Shown here: positions 1 through 12,000 of the stretch, in pieces
Position numbering within the stretch: the stretch's first letter is position 1
Layout: every line of letters starts with the position of its first letter
Assembly (NCBI GenBank): GCA_019054805.1
Contig: JAHQIY010000015.1
Coordinates: forward strand, 1,372,001 to 1,436,000
Direction: 5' to 3'
From: Brachionus manjavacas
Taxonomy: Eukaryota; Rotifera; Eurotatoria; Ploima; Brachionidae
DNA: 64,000 nucleotides
Notes under the pieces: generated by a model
Database searches by the model: none
The model's input: only the letters and a program-made list of their open reading frames with translations
Told to the model about the DNA's origin: nothing
Made by a program: the position numbers and the translations under genes

Positions 1-154
1 TAATATTTGTTTTTATCTCTTTTTACTTTTTAATATTATAACGCAATAGTAAATAGTTAAAAAGCAATGTGAATAAAATTCATATTTATCATTTTAATTT
101 TTTATTTTTTTTTAAGAATTTTGAATTGAGTATAGAGCCGAAAATAATTTTTCA

Positions 155-1490
155 ACACGAATAAAATAACCATTGAGATATTTATAAGGTTTTAGAAATT
201 TATTGTTAAATTGTAAAATGAGAAAACAATTTTTTTTTGAATTTTGTTTGTATATATATAAAATACAAAAAAATTGAAATAATAAACCATTCTGTTAAAT
301 TTTCTTAGAATTGAGACATTTAATTTAAATTGAAGACTTTGAACACTCTTTTATTATTGTATTTGACTACCAAAAATTTTATTAAAACTCCACACGAATA
401 CAAAAAATATCCAAGTTTTTTGAATTATAATAGTCTTAAACTTTAAAAATATAGTCCTTTTGAAATCAATCACTCTCAAAAATCCTTTTTCAAACAATGA
501 AGATCAATTACGTTAATATTAAGTTAAAACTTGATTAAAATAGCAATGTTTCAAATTATGAAAAAGGTACTTTTTGATTGAGAAATTCTCTGTTGGAATT
601 GAAAAAGAGACAACCTTTTATCAGATTAAAACAAAAAATTAGTATTCGCGTCATGCGATTAAGGTGCAAGATTAGCTAGAGAACGGCATTTTACTATTAC
701 TAAAATATCGAGTGACTTTTATTTGTGATTTGGATTATTTGTCTAAAGCACCTTTTTCAACAAATGTCTGATTCACAAGCAAATTTTACGACTGCCAAAT
801 TACTATTTACAACAGGTAACCCATTCAGAAAAAAAAAGATTATTCTTCATATGTAGACACATCTTCGAGTATTTCAAATATTTAAAAGGCAAATCAAGGA
901 TTAGCTAATTTACATAATTATTTTATTCAAGATAATTAAATTTTTTAAATTAAATTTTTTTTTTAAACCAAAAATCACTCAAAATTTTTAAGAGAGATTC
1001 CTCTCTTTTTTGGCCATCTCGAATCCAGATTTCTCAGCAGGATATTCTGTTCAATATTTAAAATAAATCAAGCGACACAATTCAATTGAGTTCTAATAAG
1101 TCCATTATTTTTTATTCAATAGGGACATGCGATAAAAAATAAATTAAAATTTGCATTTATCGGTCTACAAGCTTCTTAATTTTCAGTCCGCTCATTTTGA
1201 CACATTTAAAAGTAATTTATGTCTCTGTCGAACTCTAATTACCTGTTAAGATGATATCGACTGATTTAGCGATAACTGGTTTTTTATCCGTTTCCAAAAT
1301 ACAATAGGACTTCTATTAAAACAAAAACCTTAATTTTATATTTATTGCAAAATTTTACTCTGGTAAATATTTAAATTTTTTAGATCCAATATATTCAAAA
1401 TTCAAAATTTAAAATTCGGCTCTTTTTTTCGAGAGAAATCTCACTCGAAAGCCAAATATTTAAATATTTCTTTTTAAGTTTTTAATAAAA
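155..1490. repeat. Duplicated 1.3-kb non-coding block, copy A
   Basis: This stretch is repeated almost letter for letter at 4307-5632. The match starts at ACACGAATAAAA and ends at TTTTTAATAAAATT. Differences are few: single substitutions, short homopolymer changes and a 10-bp insertion near 1400 in this copy. No long ORF and no terminal inverted repeats were found, so it does not look like a DNA transposon. Each copy lies upstream of an innexin gene, so it is probably part of the tandem duplication that made the innexin pair and could carry shared regulatory sequence (inference). Confidence 0.9.
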
Positions 1491-1990
1491 TTCTGAATTT
1501 TTTTATTTTTATTACTCTTTATTTTTTATTTTTTTTATTTTTGCTTCATATCAGATAAAAAAATTTTCAATTCGCTTTTTGTATAATTTCACATTTAAAA
1601 ATTCGCATTTTTATAGAACTCCACAAAATAACATTAATTTTTTAATCAATTTAAATTTTCGTTATACTTATTTAAATTATTAGTCTCAAACTCGATTCTG
1701 TTATTAATTTCTTTTTGGCCATTACTTTTATTTTCATAAAAATTCGGTTTCATTTCAATCGTTTAATGAATGTACTTAATTTCTTCTTGAACCTAATTCA
1801 ATACAAGTTGCTAAAATTATGTAACAGAAACATAGAATTCAACGTATTTATTTAAGTAAATCTGTATTTTAAAACTTTTAGGCTTAAAAAAAATGTTAAA
1901 TTTAAAACTTGTTTTAACAAAATTTATTGATATTTAGATAAAAAAAAGTTAAGAATTAGTCTTCAAAAAACACCAGAATATTGGCCAAAA
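1491..1990. other. Upstream region of innexin copy 1, no feature seen
   Basis: AT-rich sequence between the repeat block and the innexin start codon. It has no clear similarity to the corresponding 1.5 kb upstream of innexin copy 2. Probably 5' flank and promoter; no specific element could be recognised. Confidence 0.5.
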
Positions 1991-3320
1991 ATGTTAGCAT
2001 CTATTATTGATGAAATACGCTTATTTGTAAATAAGCATGAAGATGATATTGTTGACAGATATAACCACCGGTACACGGTCATAGCTCTAGCTATTTTTAT
2101 TTTTGTTATTGCTAGCAAACAATACTTTGGCGAGCCAATTACATGGTAATTTATTTGGAAAAAATTTGGAACCTATTGATTTAAATTTTAAGCTGGACTC
2201 CAGCTCAATTTACTGATTCACACAATTCCTATGCAAATACCATATGGTAAATTTATTACTAAATTATAAGAGATAATAAAATATTCTTTAAGTTGGACAA
2301 ATGGAACATATCCTGTGGGAGGAGACCAGCCGTACCACACAGTCGATAGGACAAAAGTTTTGCCCTATTATCAGTGGGTTCCTTTTATTTTGTTGTTTCA
2401 GGCAGCTTGTTTCATGATTCCGAATCTTATTTGGCACACGTTTAGCAAATCAGCCGGAATTGACATCACTTCTCTGGGACAAAACGCTAGCGCCTTGGAT
2501 AACTTTGATCTGGAGAATAGAGAAAAACTATAAGCCAAATAGCTAGACACATTCACATAGCCATTAGTTCAAAATATGACTATTTGCCAACATTTAAAAA
2601 ATTCAACCTCAGAGACCGACTGCCGATCGGTCGTCGGCACGGAAATTACCTCTTTGTTGTTTACTTGTTGGTCAAGATGATCTATGTGCTCAACATATTT
2701 GCGCAGTTGATTCTTATGGACTCTTTTTTTGGCTTCAAGTATCATTCATACGGTCTGGATTTTTGAAAAAGTTTCTCATCGGCGACGACTATTCGAGAAT
2801 AGACCGCGCTTTTCCTCGCGTCACATTTTGTGACTTTAGGATTAGAAATTTGGCTGACAATATTCACCAGCACAGTGTACAGTGTGCTTTGCCAATTAAT
2901 TTATTCAATGAGAAATTTTTTATTTGCCTCTGGTTTTGGTTGATATTTTTGGCATTGGTTACCATTTTCAATTTCTTCTCATGGCTCAAGATTGTCTTCA
3001 CTGGCTACAGAAAAAATACAATATCCAAGTACTTGAAGTCTTTGAAAAAGCTTGGCAGTTCAGATAAGGACAAAGAAATTCTAGACACATTCGTTACTGA
3101 TTATTGTCATTTGGATGGTGCATTTATTTTTAACCTTTTGAGAAGAAATAGTAATTATATAACCACTTCGGAAATTATAAGCGCCTTGTATGAACGATAT
3201 TGCCGCGATTATATCCGACCACCAAGAAGATCCATTGTCATGAGTTCGTATAACAAAGACAATGTTGAAATAGATCTAGAGACTGATGTTTATGATGAAA
3301 AAAAACCATTCACAGAATAA
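1991..3320 (+). pseudogene. Innexin, copy 1, with two frameshifts
   Basis: Gap-junction/hemichannel subunit of the innexin family, four-pass in the plasma membrane. Exons by splice sites: 1991-2145, 2193-2246, 2293-3320. Exon 1 encodes the N-terminus, TM1 and the YFGEPITCW signature; exon 3 holds the YYQWVP motif, TM2-4 and the cytoplasmic tail. Exon 3 is nearly identical to copy 2 but lacks one A in the run at 2523-2527 (five versus six) and one T in the run at 2760-2764 (five versus six). The two -1 shifts do not compensate, so the frame moves twice and the protein would stop shortly after the first. Either this is a very young pseudogene or both are homopolymer errors in the assembly. The splice sites and the rest of the coding sequence are intact, which favours error or extreme youth. 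Confidence 0.85.
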
Positions 3321-4306
3321 CTAATGTATCATTAATTTAGAAAAAAGAATTACGAATTTTTTTTGTTAATAATTTTGGTTAAACAAATATTATATTTCAA
3401 TAAATTTTAATTTTAACATTTATGACGATTTTATTTAAATTTTTAATACTTTTTTTTTTAAATTCTTTATATCTCTAATCAAATTGTAAAAATTAATTTA
3501 TTAAATGCACATTAAGATACGGCTTGTTTTCTCTCAAAATATTATTTTGTAATTTTACTTTTTTAAATTTAGTTTTTTTGTTTAATAAATTTTTTATTCA
3601 ATTAGTTTGAAAATTAATAATGATTATTTCAAATTCTCAACTCGTTTGGAAATATCATTTTTTTTTGATTAAAAACCAGTTGATTTTTTTAAAATATCAT
3701 ATAAGAAACCAACGATAATCGATTTTACTTTTAAAAGATTTAAAAATATTTGAACTTTAAATTATATTGTATTTTTATTTAAAAAAATTAGCCCAATAAT
3801 TGAAAAGTGATTTGATATTTTCATAAAAATAAATATTTCTTAACAGTTGTGTAATTTTTGAAAAGGATTTTTTTAATAAACCAGGATGAATAAACGTTTT
3901 AAAAGTGTATCAACTGTACAGTTAAAATTTAAAAAAATTCAAATGCACTTTTTATTTTAGACAACTCATAATTATGTAAAAGAAATGTATTCTTGAAAGA
4001 AAATAAAAAATTTAAAATTTCTTTGGGCAATTAATTTTGAAAGCTTAATTAATGCATTTTTGAAAAATATTGAGATTTTGGAAATATTTTACTCAAGTTT
4101 TTAGTAGAGAAATATTTAAAATAAAATTCAAATAAATGCAATATAAATTTAAAAAGTTTAAATACAATGTTAATTATACAATCTAATGAAGTACTTACAG
4201 AAAAAAAAAGTTTTGTTCTAAACTAACGCAAATAATTCTTTTAAATACTAATTTTAAACAAACAAAAAACAAATTGAAAAGAATTTAACTAAATGCCGAT
4301 AATTGG
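3321..4306. other. Intergenic between innexin copy 1 and repeat copy B
   Basis: The first 35 or so bases after the stop match the 3' flank of innexin copy 2, then similarity ends. The remainder is A/T-rich with no ORF, RNA gene or recognisable repeat. An AATAAA at about 3400 could serve polyadenylation of copy 1. Confidence 0.5.
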
Positions 4307-5632
4307 ACACGAATAAAAAAACCATTGAGATATTTATAAGGTTTTAGAAATTTATTGTTAAATTGTAAAATGAGAAAACTATTTTTTTTTGAATTTTGTT
4401 TGTATATATATAAAAAACAAAAAAATTGAAATAATAAACCATTCTGTTAAATTTTCTTAGAATTGAGACATTTAATTTAAATTGAAGACTTTGAACACTC
4501 TTTTATTATTGTATTTGACTACCAAAAATTTTATTAAAACTCCACACGAATACAAAAAATATCCAAGTTTTTGAATTATAATAGTCTTAAACTTTAAAAA
4601 TATAGTCCTTTTGAAATCAATCACTCTCAAAAATCCTTTTTCAAACAATGAAGATCAATTACGTTAATATTAAGTTAAAACTTGATTAAAATAGCAATGT
4701 TTCAAATTATGAAAAAGGTACTTTTTGATTGAGAAATTCTCTGTTGGAATTGAAAAAGAGACAACCTTTTATCAGATTAAAACAAAAAATTAGTATTCGC
4801 GTCATGCGATTAAGGTGCAAGATTAGCTAGAGAACGGCATTTTACTATTACTAAAATATCGAGTGACTTTTATTTGTGATTTGGATTATTTGTCTAAAGC
4901 ACCTTTTTCAACAAATGTCTGATTCACAAGCAAATTTTACGACTGCCAAATTACTATTTACAACAGGTAACCCATTCAGAAAAAAGATTATTCTTCATAT
5001 GTAGACACATCTTCGAGTATTTCAAATATTTAAAAGGCAAATCAAGGATTAGCTAATTTACATAATTATTTTATTCAAGATAATTAAATTTTTTAAATTA
5101 AATTTTTTTTTTAAACCAAAAATCACTCAAAATTTTTAAGAGAGATTCCTCTCTTTTTTGGCCATCTCGAATCCAGATTTCTCAGCAGGATATTCTGTTC
5201 AATATTTAAAATAAATCAAGCGACACAATTCAATTGAGTTCTAATAAGTCCATTATTTTTTATTCAATAGGGACATGCGATAAAAAATAAATTAAAATTT
5301 GCATTTATCGGTCTACAAGCTTCTTAATTTTCAGTCCGCTCATTTTGACACATTTAAAAGTAAATCATGTCTCTTTCGAACTCTAATTACCTGTTAAGAT
5401 GATATCGACTGATTTAGCGATAACTGGTTTTTTATCCATTTCTAAAATACAATAGGACTTCTATTAAAACAAAAACCTTAATTTTATATTTATTGCAAAA
5501 TTTAACTCTGGTAAATATTTAAATTTTTTAGATCCAATATATTCAAAATTTAAAATTCGGCTCTTTTTTTCGAGAGAAATCTCACTCGAAAGCCAAATAT
5601 TTAAATATTTCTTTTTAAGTTTTTAATAAAAT
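4307..5632. repeat. Duplicated 1.3-kb non-coding block, copy B
   Basis: Second copy of the block at 155-1490, about 4.15 kb downstream in the same orientation. It lies 1.5 kb upstream of innexin copy 2, compared with 0.5 kb for copy A, so the spacers differ in length and sequence while the block itself is conserved. Confidence 0.9.
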
Positions 5633-7135
5633 TTTGCTTTTTTATCCGATTTATTTAATTTTAGTTTTTTCTTATCAATTATAATTTCATTGTTTTTCTT
5701 TGATTAAATAAGAGCCTCGGCATGGCTATAAAGTCCTAATTTCTATACTTACTTGGAGATGAAGCCAAAATTTAGTTAAGAATGAAAATCTTTTCAAAAT
5801 TAATTTTAGAATATATTCATTTAGCTTTATTCTAAATTAGGATCATAGGATAGCTATTTGGTATTTTTGGGTATTTTTATAGCTAAAGATTATTTTAAAC
5901 CGACGTTTCGCTCATGGAATTTTTGTCTAATAAGTTAACATTTTACGAAGCATATCAATCAAAATTATTCAATTAAAAGCTAAATATTATACTTTATCAT
6001 AGTTTTAAGACCAAAAAGAATTCTATTTATTTTAGAATTGAAGCAAAAAAAATTATCTTAGCATCGGTGGCTAAGATAACTTTTTGACCAGAAACTTTAT
6101 TTAATGTCCACTTAAGAATCTGTTCCAGACATTTTATTTGGTTTAATGTGATGGAGAAGATGAGACTTCCAAGAAAGTTAATGGTTTTGTGTCAATCAAA
6201 ACTGAATTTTAATGATGAAAATAGACCGGGTATAGAAATATGTTGGAGAGGGATCATAAATCTTTCAAAAATCTACTACGAGATAAGAGATTTTATTACC
6301 TACGAGTGTCGTTAATAAGTTAAGCGACCATATGCTTGTTCTTAGCGGTATTCTCGAAGAGAAAATACGTAACATAATTTTGTTCATTTAAATTTTATTT
6401 ATTCAAGATAATATCATAAAACAATTGAATTAAGTAAAATTTAAATTAAGGTAATAAAAAGTTATGCTGATATTTTACTCAATTAACATGTCCGTTCTTA
6501 AATTTAGATTGTAGTAAATTTTAATTTTAATTTAACAAAATTATTTCAATCTTAACCTTTAAATTTATTGTTTGGAAACTAAAATTGGCAAAAAAGGCTA
6601 AAATATCAGATATTATTTTACTATTTTGAACCTGTTTTGATACAATAGAATGCATTTAATTGTTAAATGGTCTTTTAATTTAAGCCAAGCTCTGACTTGG
6701 GATGAAATTATTTAAAAAATTATTTTTCTAGCATAAATTTTAAATGAGTCGAATTTCAAATAAAAAGGTAAAGTTTGGACTATTTAAAATTTTCGCTATC
6801 AGAAGATAATGCGCTGCGTAATTTGATAATTTAGCCAAATTATTTTCAATTCACTTTTTGTTTTTATCGGACTTTAAAACAAATTTAGGGACAACAAAAA
6901 TCTTAAAGTTAATTAAGTTTGATTCTTAACTATCCATAGCGATAAACTTTTTTTTTTTTAAATATTAAGTTTTCGGATAACCATATAACCTTTAAACGTA
7001 TTCATATAACAATTAAACCAATATATTAAATTACAAAACCATTCTATTAAAATTAAATCATTTTATAATTTTAAGATAAGAAAAATAAGAATTTGACTCT
7101 AAATAAAAAAGAAGCCAGAAATTTTTTTTGTGAAA
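5633..7135. other. Upstream region of innexin copy 2
   Basis: No gene found. A short perfect hairpin lies near 6054-6080 (TTATCTTAGC ... GCTAAGATAA). The sequence is unrelated to the upstream region of copy 1, so the two innexin copies likely have different promoters even though the distal 1.3-kb block is shared. Confidence 0.5.
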
Positions 7136-8472
7136 ATGATGTTAGGGTCGGTTATTGGTGAAGTTCGCTCAATTGTTAATAAGCACGATGACGATATTGT
7201 TGACAGATATAACCACCGGTACACGGTCATAGCTCTGGCTATTTTTATTTTTGTTATTGCTAGCAAACAATACTTTGGCGAGCCAATTACATGGTAATTT
7301 ATTTGGAAAAAAAATTGGAGTCTATTAATTAATAATTTTAGCTGGACTCCGGCTCAATTTACTGGTTCACACAATTCTTATGCAAATACCATTTGGTAAA
7401 GAGTAAAACAAAATTTTTAAATTATTTTAATTTTTTTAAAAGCTGGACTCAAGGCACATATCCTGTGGGAGGAGACCAGCCGTACCACACAGTCGATAGG
7501 ACAAAAGTTTTGCCCTATTATCAGTGGGTTCCTTTTATTTTGTTGTTTCAGGCAGCTTGTTTCATGATTCCGAATCTTATTTGGCACACGTTTAGCAAAT
7601 CAGCCGGAATTGACATCACTTCTCTGGGACAAAACGCTAGCGCCTTGGATAACTTTGATCTGGAGAATAGAGAAAAAACTATAAGCCAAATAGCTAGACA
7701 CATTCACATAGCCATTAGTTCAAAATATGACTATTTGCCAACATTTAAAAAATTCAACCTCAGAGACCGACTGCCGATCGGTCGTCGGCACGGAAATTAC
7801 CTCTTTGTTGTTTACTTGTTGGTCAAGATGATCTATGTGCTCAACATATTTGCGCAGTTGATTCTTATGGACTCTTTTTTTGGCTTCAAGTATCATTCAT
7901 ACGGTCTGGATTTTTTGAAAAAGTTTCTCATCGGCGACGACTATTCGAGAATAGACCGCGCTTTTCCTCGCGTCACATTTTGTGACTTTAGGATTAGAAA
8001 TTTGGCTGACAATATTCACCAGCACAGTGTACAGTGTGCTTTGCCAATTAATTTATTCAATGAGAAATTTTTTATTTGCCTCTGGTTTTGGTTGATATTT
8101 TTGGCATTGGTTACCATTTTCAATTTCTTCTCATGGCTCAAGATTGTCTTCACTGGCTACAGAAAAAATACAATATCCAAGTACTTGAAGTCTTTGAAAA
8201 AGCTTGGCAGTTCAGATAAGGACAAAGAAATTCTAGACACATTCGTTACTGATTATTGTCATTTGGATGGTGCATTTATTTTTAACCTTTTGAGAAGAAA
8301 TAGTAATTATATAACCACTTCGGAAATTATAAGCGCCTTGTATGAACGATATTGCCGCGATTATATCCGACCACCTAGAAGATCCATTGTCATGAGTTCG
8401 TATAACAAAGACAATGTTGAAATAGATCTAGAGACTGATGATTATGATGAAAAAAAACCATTCACAGAATAA
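7136..8472 (+). CDS. Innexin, copy 2 (intact, 413 aa)
   Basis: Gap-junction/hemichannel subunit of the innexin family. Exons 7136-7293, 7342-7395 and 7443-8472 join to 1242 nt. A second ATG follows directly; I take the first. Family marks are visible: TM1 at about residues 30-45, YFGEPITCW at 46-54, YYQWVP at 96-101, and two cysteines in each extracellular loop (C53/C71 and C251/C269, both 18 apart), the expected disulfide pattern. The C-terminal tail is charged (DYDEKKPFTE end). Exon 3 is almost identical to copy 1, whereas the first 20 codons and both introns differ. The two introns are 48 and 47 bp. It likely forms intercellular channels with other innexins; the partner is unknown. Very confident in family, no ortholog assignment. 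Confidence 0.95.
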
Positions 8473-11400
8473 CTAATGTATCATTAATTTAGAAAAAAGA
8501 ATTACGAATTTTTTTTTTATGATAAAAATCAGATTTCAAATAAATTTTTAAAAATTTGTTTTTTTTTTTTTATTTATATTCTTCTTTTATTACCATTAAT
8601 ATCTGGAATAGATTTTTTTAAAATAAAGCTCAATTTTAAATTTTTTTTTAAAATTTAATCGAATATTCAATTTAATGGAGTTTTTTTCAAATTTTTTTTA
8701 TGTTAAATATATGAATCTCTTTTTCTAGTTTTTTTTCTTTAACTGTTTCTTTAAAAATAATATCAAGTTTGTCTAAAAAAGTGTTCTTCAAATTTCTTTT
8801 TAAAATTCAAGTTCAATTGCTAAATCTCTCAAACCAATTTTGCTATCAATTTAAACTTTATTTGTAGATATCTTGTTCCAAGTGTTTTCTTTAATTTCAT
8901 TGAAAATTCAACACCTGACTTTCGTTTGACTTTCGAAAATCAGGTGTATCTAGCTTTCAAATTTTAAAATCCAATTTAATAAGATAATAGAAATAAAACA
9001 TGATTCAAAATTTTTATTTTTTTATAAATTTTAAAATTATAAAATCACAGTTGAATTAATAAAAATAAATTTTTAATTATAAATAACTTACTTTTTAAAA
9101 AAAAAATTGGATTTAAAGCCTCATCTCTTCAGTTTTATAATAAACCATGCTTAAATCTAATTTAAATATCCGAAGCCAAAAAGAAATTCAATTTCATTCT
9201 TTTTTAAAGGCACGATTAAAATTTAAATATCCTTCATTTGCCTATCATGAGGAAACTGATTTGTAAAAGGAATACCGAATTTATTAATATATTCAAAATT
9301 AATATCTATTATCAAAGTACTTTCCATATTCTTTTTTCTTTCCTGAACTATCAAATATTTAAACATGTTTAACCTCAAGCTATTTCAACTTAACGTTTTG
9401 AATTTTTTTTTCATTATTTAATCCTATTTTTTAATTTTGTATATTTTTATTTTCTATGCCTTTATTCTGAAGGAGCATTAGCTCGGTATAGATTTACAAA
9501 TAAATAAAAATAAAATATTTAATCAAAGACTTGACAATACTCGCTTTTCAAGAATCAAAAAAACGCGAGATCTTGCGGAGGGTAATTTTTTATTCTGAAC
9601 GCATTACCGACCTAAGACCCTATGTTAAAATCGGCTCCTTGTGATGCATGCGTAAAAAAGCGCTTTTTCATGTTTTAATGCGGCGTTAATTCAAAAAACC
9701 TGCAATAATGCTAGGTCAAAATTTTGGTGAAGGGTAAAAATAAAAGATTTTGAAAAAAGTGCTCGATTAAAAATTGATATTTAAATTAAGTTTTTAACAG
9801 ATAAAAAAATACCAATTGGAGTATATTTTAAAATTTTTTATTGAAGTTACTTGTTCTCTTTTTTTTTCCTTTAATTCGCGGTTAACCTTGGACTTTTTTT
9901 AATTTATCTTTTTCTTAATGAAATAAATTCCGTTGAATATGCCCTTGTTATTGATAAAGGTGTTGGAAAAGTTTGTAAAATTTGAATCGATAATGTGTTT
10001 GCAATGTAGGTTTCGAGAATCCATTGATTTGTGAGAAATGACTTTCTGGTGTTATTTTTGGATGAGATTGATTATCAAATAAAGAATTTTCATTCGTATC
10101 GAATCTTGTAATTCCATCACGCTGATAGATATCCCACGTTGATCAAAGCTTTTCAAAATACTCCCAGTGCTAAAGAATTAATAAATTTGGGACAGAAAAT
10201 CTATTTAGAATGAACACCCTGATGATTTTCGGTTGCCAAACTTGGTTTAAATTTACTAGCCATTTAAAACCAATTAATATCTCGTAAAGATCTACGGTAG
10301 CTACCGATTTCAGTCCAAAATTAAAGCTATTTATATTTTTAATAAAACTTATAGATAGAGTTCAAAAGGTTTTTTAGTATTTTTTAATATATATGCAGAA
10401 ACACATTTTTATATTAAAATAATTATGTTTAACCACAGCTAAGTATTATGATTAATTTTGCATCAATAAAATAGTTACAAGGTTTTGAAGACATTAAAGA
10501 TTAAGTCAATTATTAAATTTAGTTATTTTGTCTAAAAAACAATAGAAAAAATTAATATTTTGAATCTTAAACGATATTTTAATCAAAAATTTATGAAAAA
10601 ATTCTGAAAATAACAATTTTATAAATAATTAGTCTTTAATAAAATTTCCCAAATTACTTCATTGAAAAAGATTATTGTTTAAAAAACTATTTTTTATTAT
10701 CATTTAAGATTATTAAAAAGCAAAGCAAATAAAAAAATAATTTTCATTTTTTTATTTTGAAAATTTAAAAGAAAAATTACCAAATAAAACTCTATCATTT
10801 TCAAAAGCACTTATCTAATAATTAAGATCAAGATTGCCTTAACACGAAAATATTAAAAAACGGCAATTACTTCTAGCAATTTAAGAAAATAATCAAAATT
10901 TCTAAAAAAAAATTCTCACATTATAATAAGCAAAATTATTAAATTTTCAACAAAAACTGCTTTATTGATTTATTTATTAAGAACTGAGTTGGATCTGAAG
11001 TTTGTCGAAAAAATTTTCATATTAAATTCACTATCTTTTATTTGTTAATTATTTTTTGTTTTTTTAAAGAATTTCGTGTGGGAATTTTTTTTCAATTTTG
11101 AACTAATTCAAAATTATCTAAGAATTAAAATGCCACAAACAACTGCTGAAATAGTTCGAATCATGTGAGACTGATGCGTTAAGTCTTGATTTTAAATTCA
11201 GTTTCTAAAGAGCATTATCTTTTATTTTTTCAATTAATAACTGCTTTACAAAACTATTAATATTATTTGTCGATCAAAGACTATAACCAGGCAGAATAGT
11301 AAAATTTCTCACCTAAGTTTACTTTGGATCAGACTGAACAAATAATTAGTAAGCTTAGAATGTCGAAATTCTATAAAAAATCAATAACTCTTATTAAAAT

Positions 11401-12000
11401 TAATTAGCTTTACTTAACACAAAATCGGATCATTTGCCATAAAATTCTGCTGGAATCTAATCAGCCAACTATATAAAGATACCAAGTGATTAGCTTGCAT
11501 CAGGCAACTTCTATTCCTCGAGTATAATATTCAAAGCAAAATATTAAATTATTAATTAGCAGTATATCAATATCTTTGCTTTTATATTTAGCATTTGTCT
11601 TTTTTTCCCACTTTATTAATTAAGAATTGTTAATCATCATAATTCATTATAATTTTTCTGTCGAACCGAGAACAATTTGTTTGGAAATATTTTCGGAGTC
11701 ATCGTTCTGCCGAATTAAGTTCGATTTTTCCAACATAAAAAAAGAATTTATTGTTAAAATGAAGAAAAGAGAATTAAAGACAAGAATTGAATGTTTATAA
11801 AGGATTAGACTGAAATCATTCTATTATGCAACAACAATTCAAGAATAATTCCTCTTTTTTATTAGTAGTTTTTCTTGGCGAGTGTCTCTTTAAAATTTTC
11901 AAATTAAAAATAAAATTTTCAATTATTTTTTCTAATTACCTCGGTAATTCTAAACTAGGCAAACAATTTCAAATAAAAAATTTTTGTTGATCATTTAGAA
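8473..12000. other. Gene-free intergenic region
   Basis: About 3.5 kb, A/T-rich. No convincing exon. It contains a hairpin at 8911-8947, a less AT-rich stretch at 9540-9720 sharing words with the fold-back element at 29.9 kb, a 30-bp match to 50.78 kb at 9461-9490, and a higher-complexity patch at 9880-10260 that may be a decayed mobile element. The promoter of the downstream choline transporter should lie near its end. Confidence 0.5.
8911..8947. repeat. Hairpin (14-bp stem, one mismatch)
   Basis: Inverted repeat with arms ACACCTGACTTTCG and CGAAAATCAGGTGT, one C/A mismatch, and a loop of about 9 nt. It lies 440 bp downstream of innexin copy 2. It contains the E-box half CACCTG on each arm. 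Function unknown. Confidence 0.6.

Noticed and set aside
9880-10260. Higher-complexity stretch that might be a decayed transposase
   Set aside because: Translations in all frames give only broken pieces without a motif I can name.
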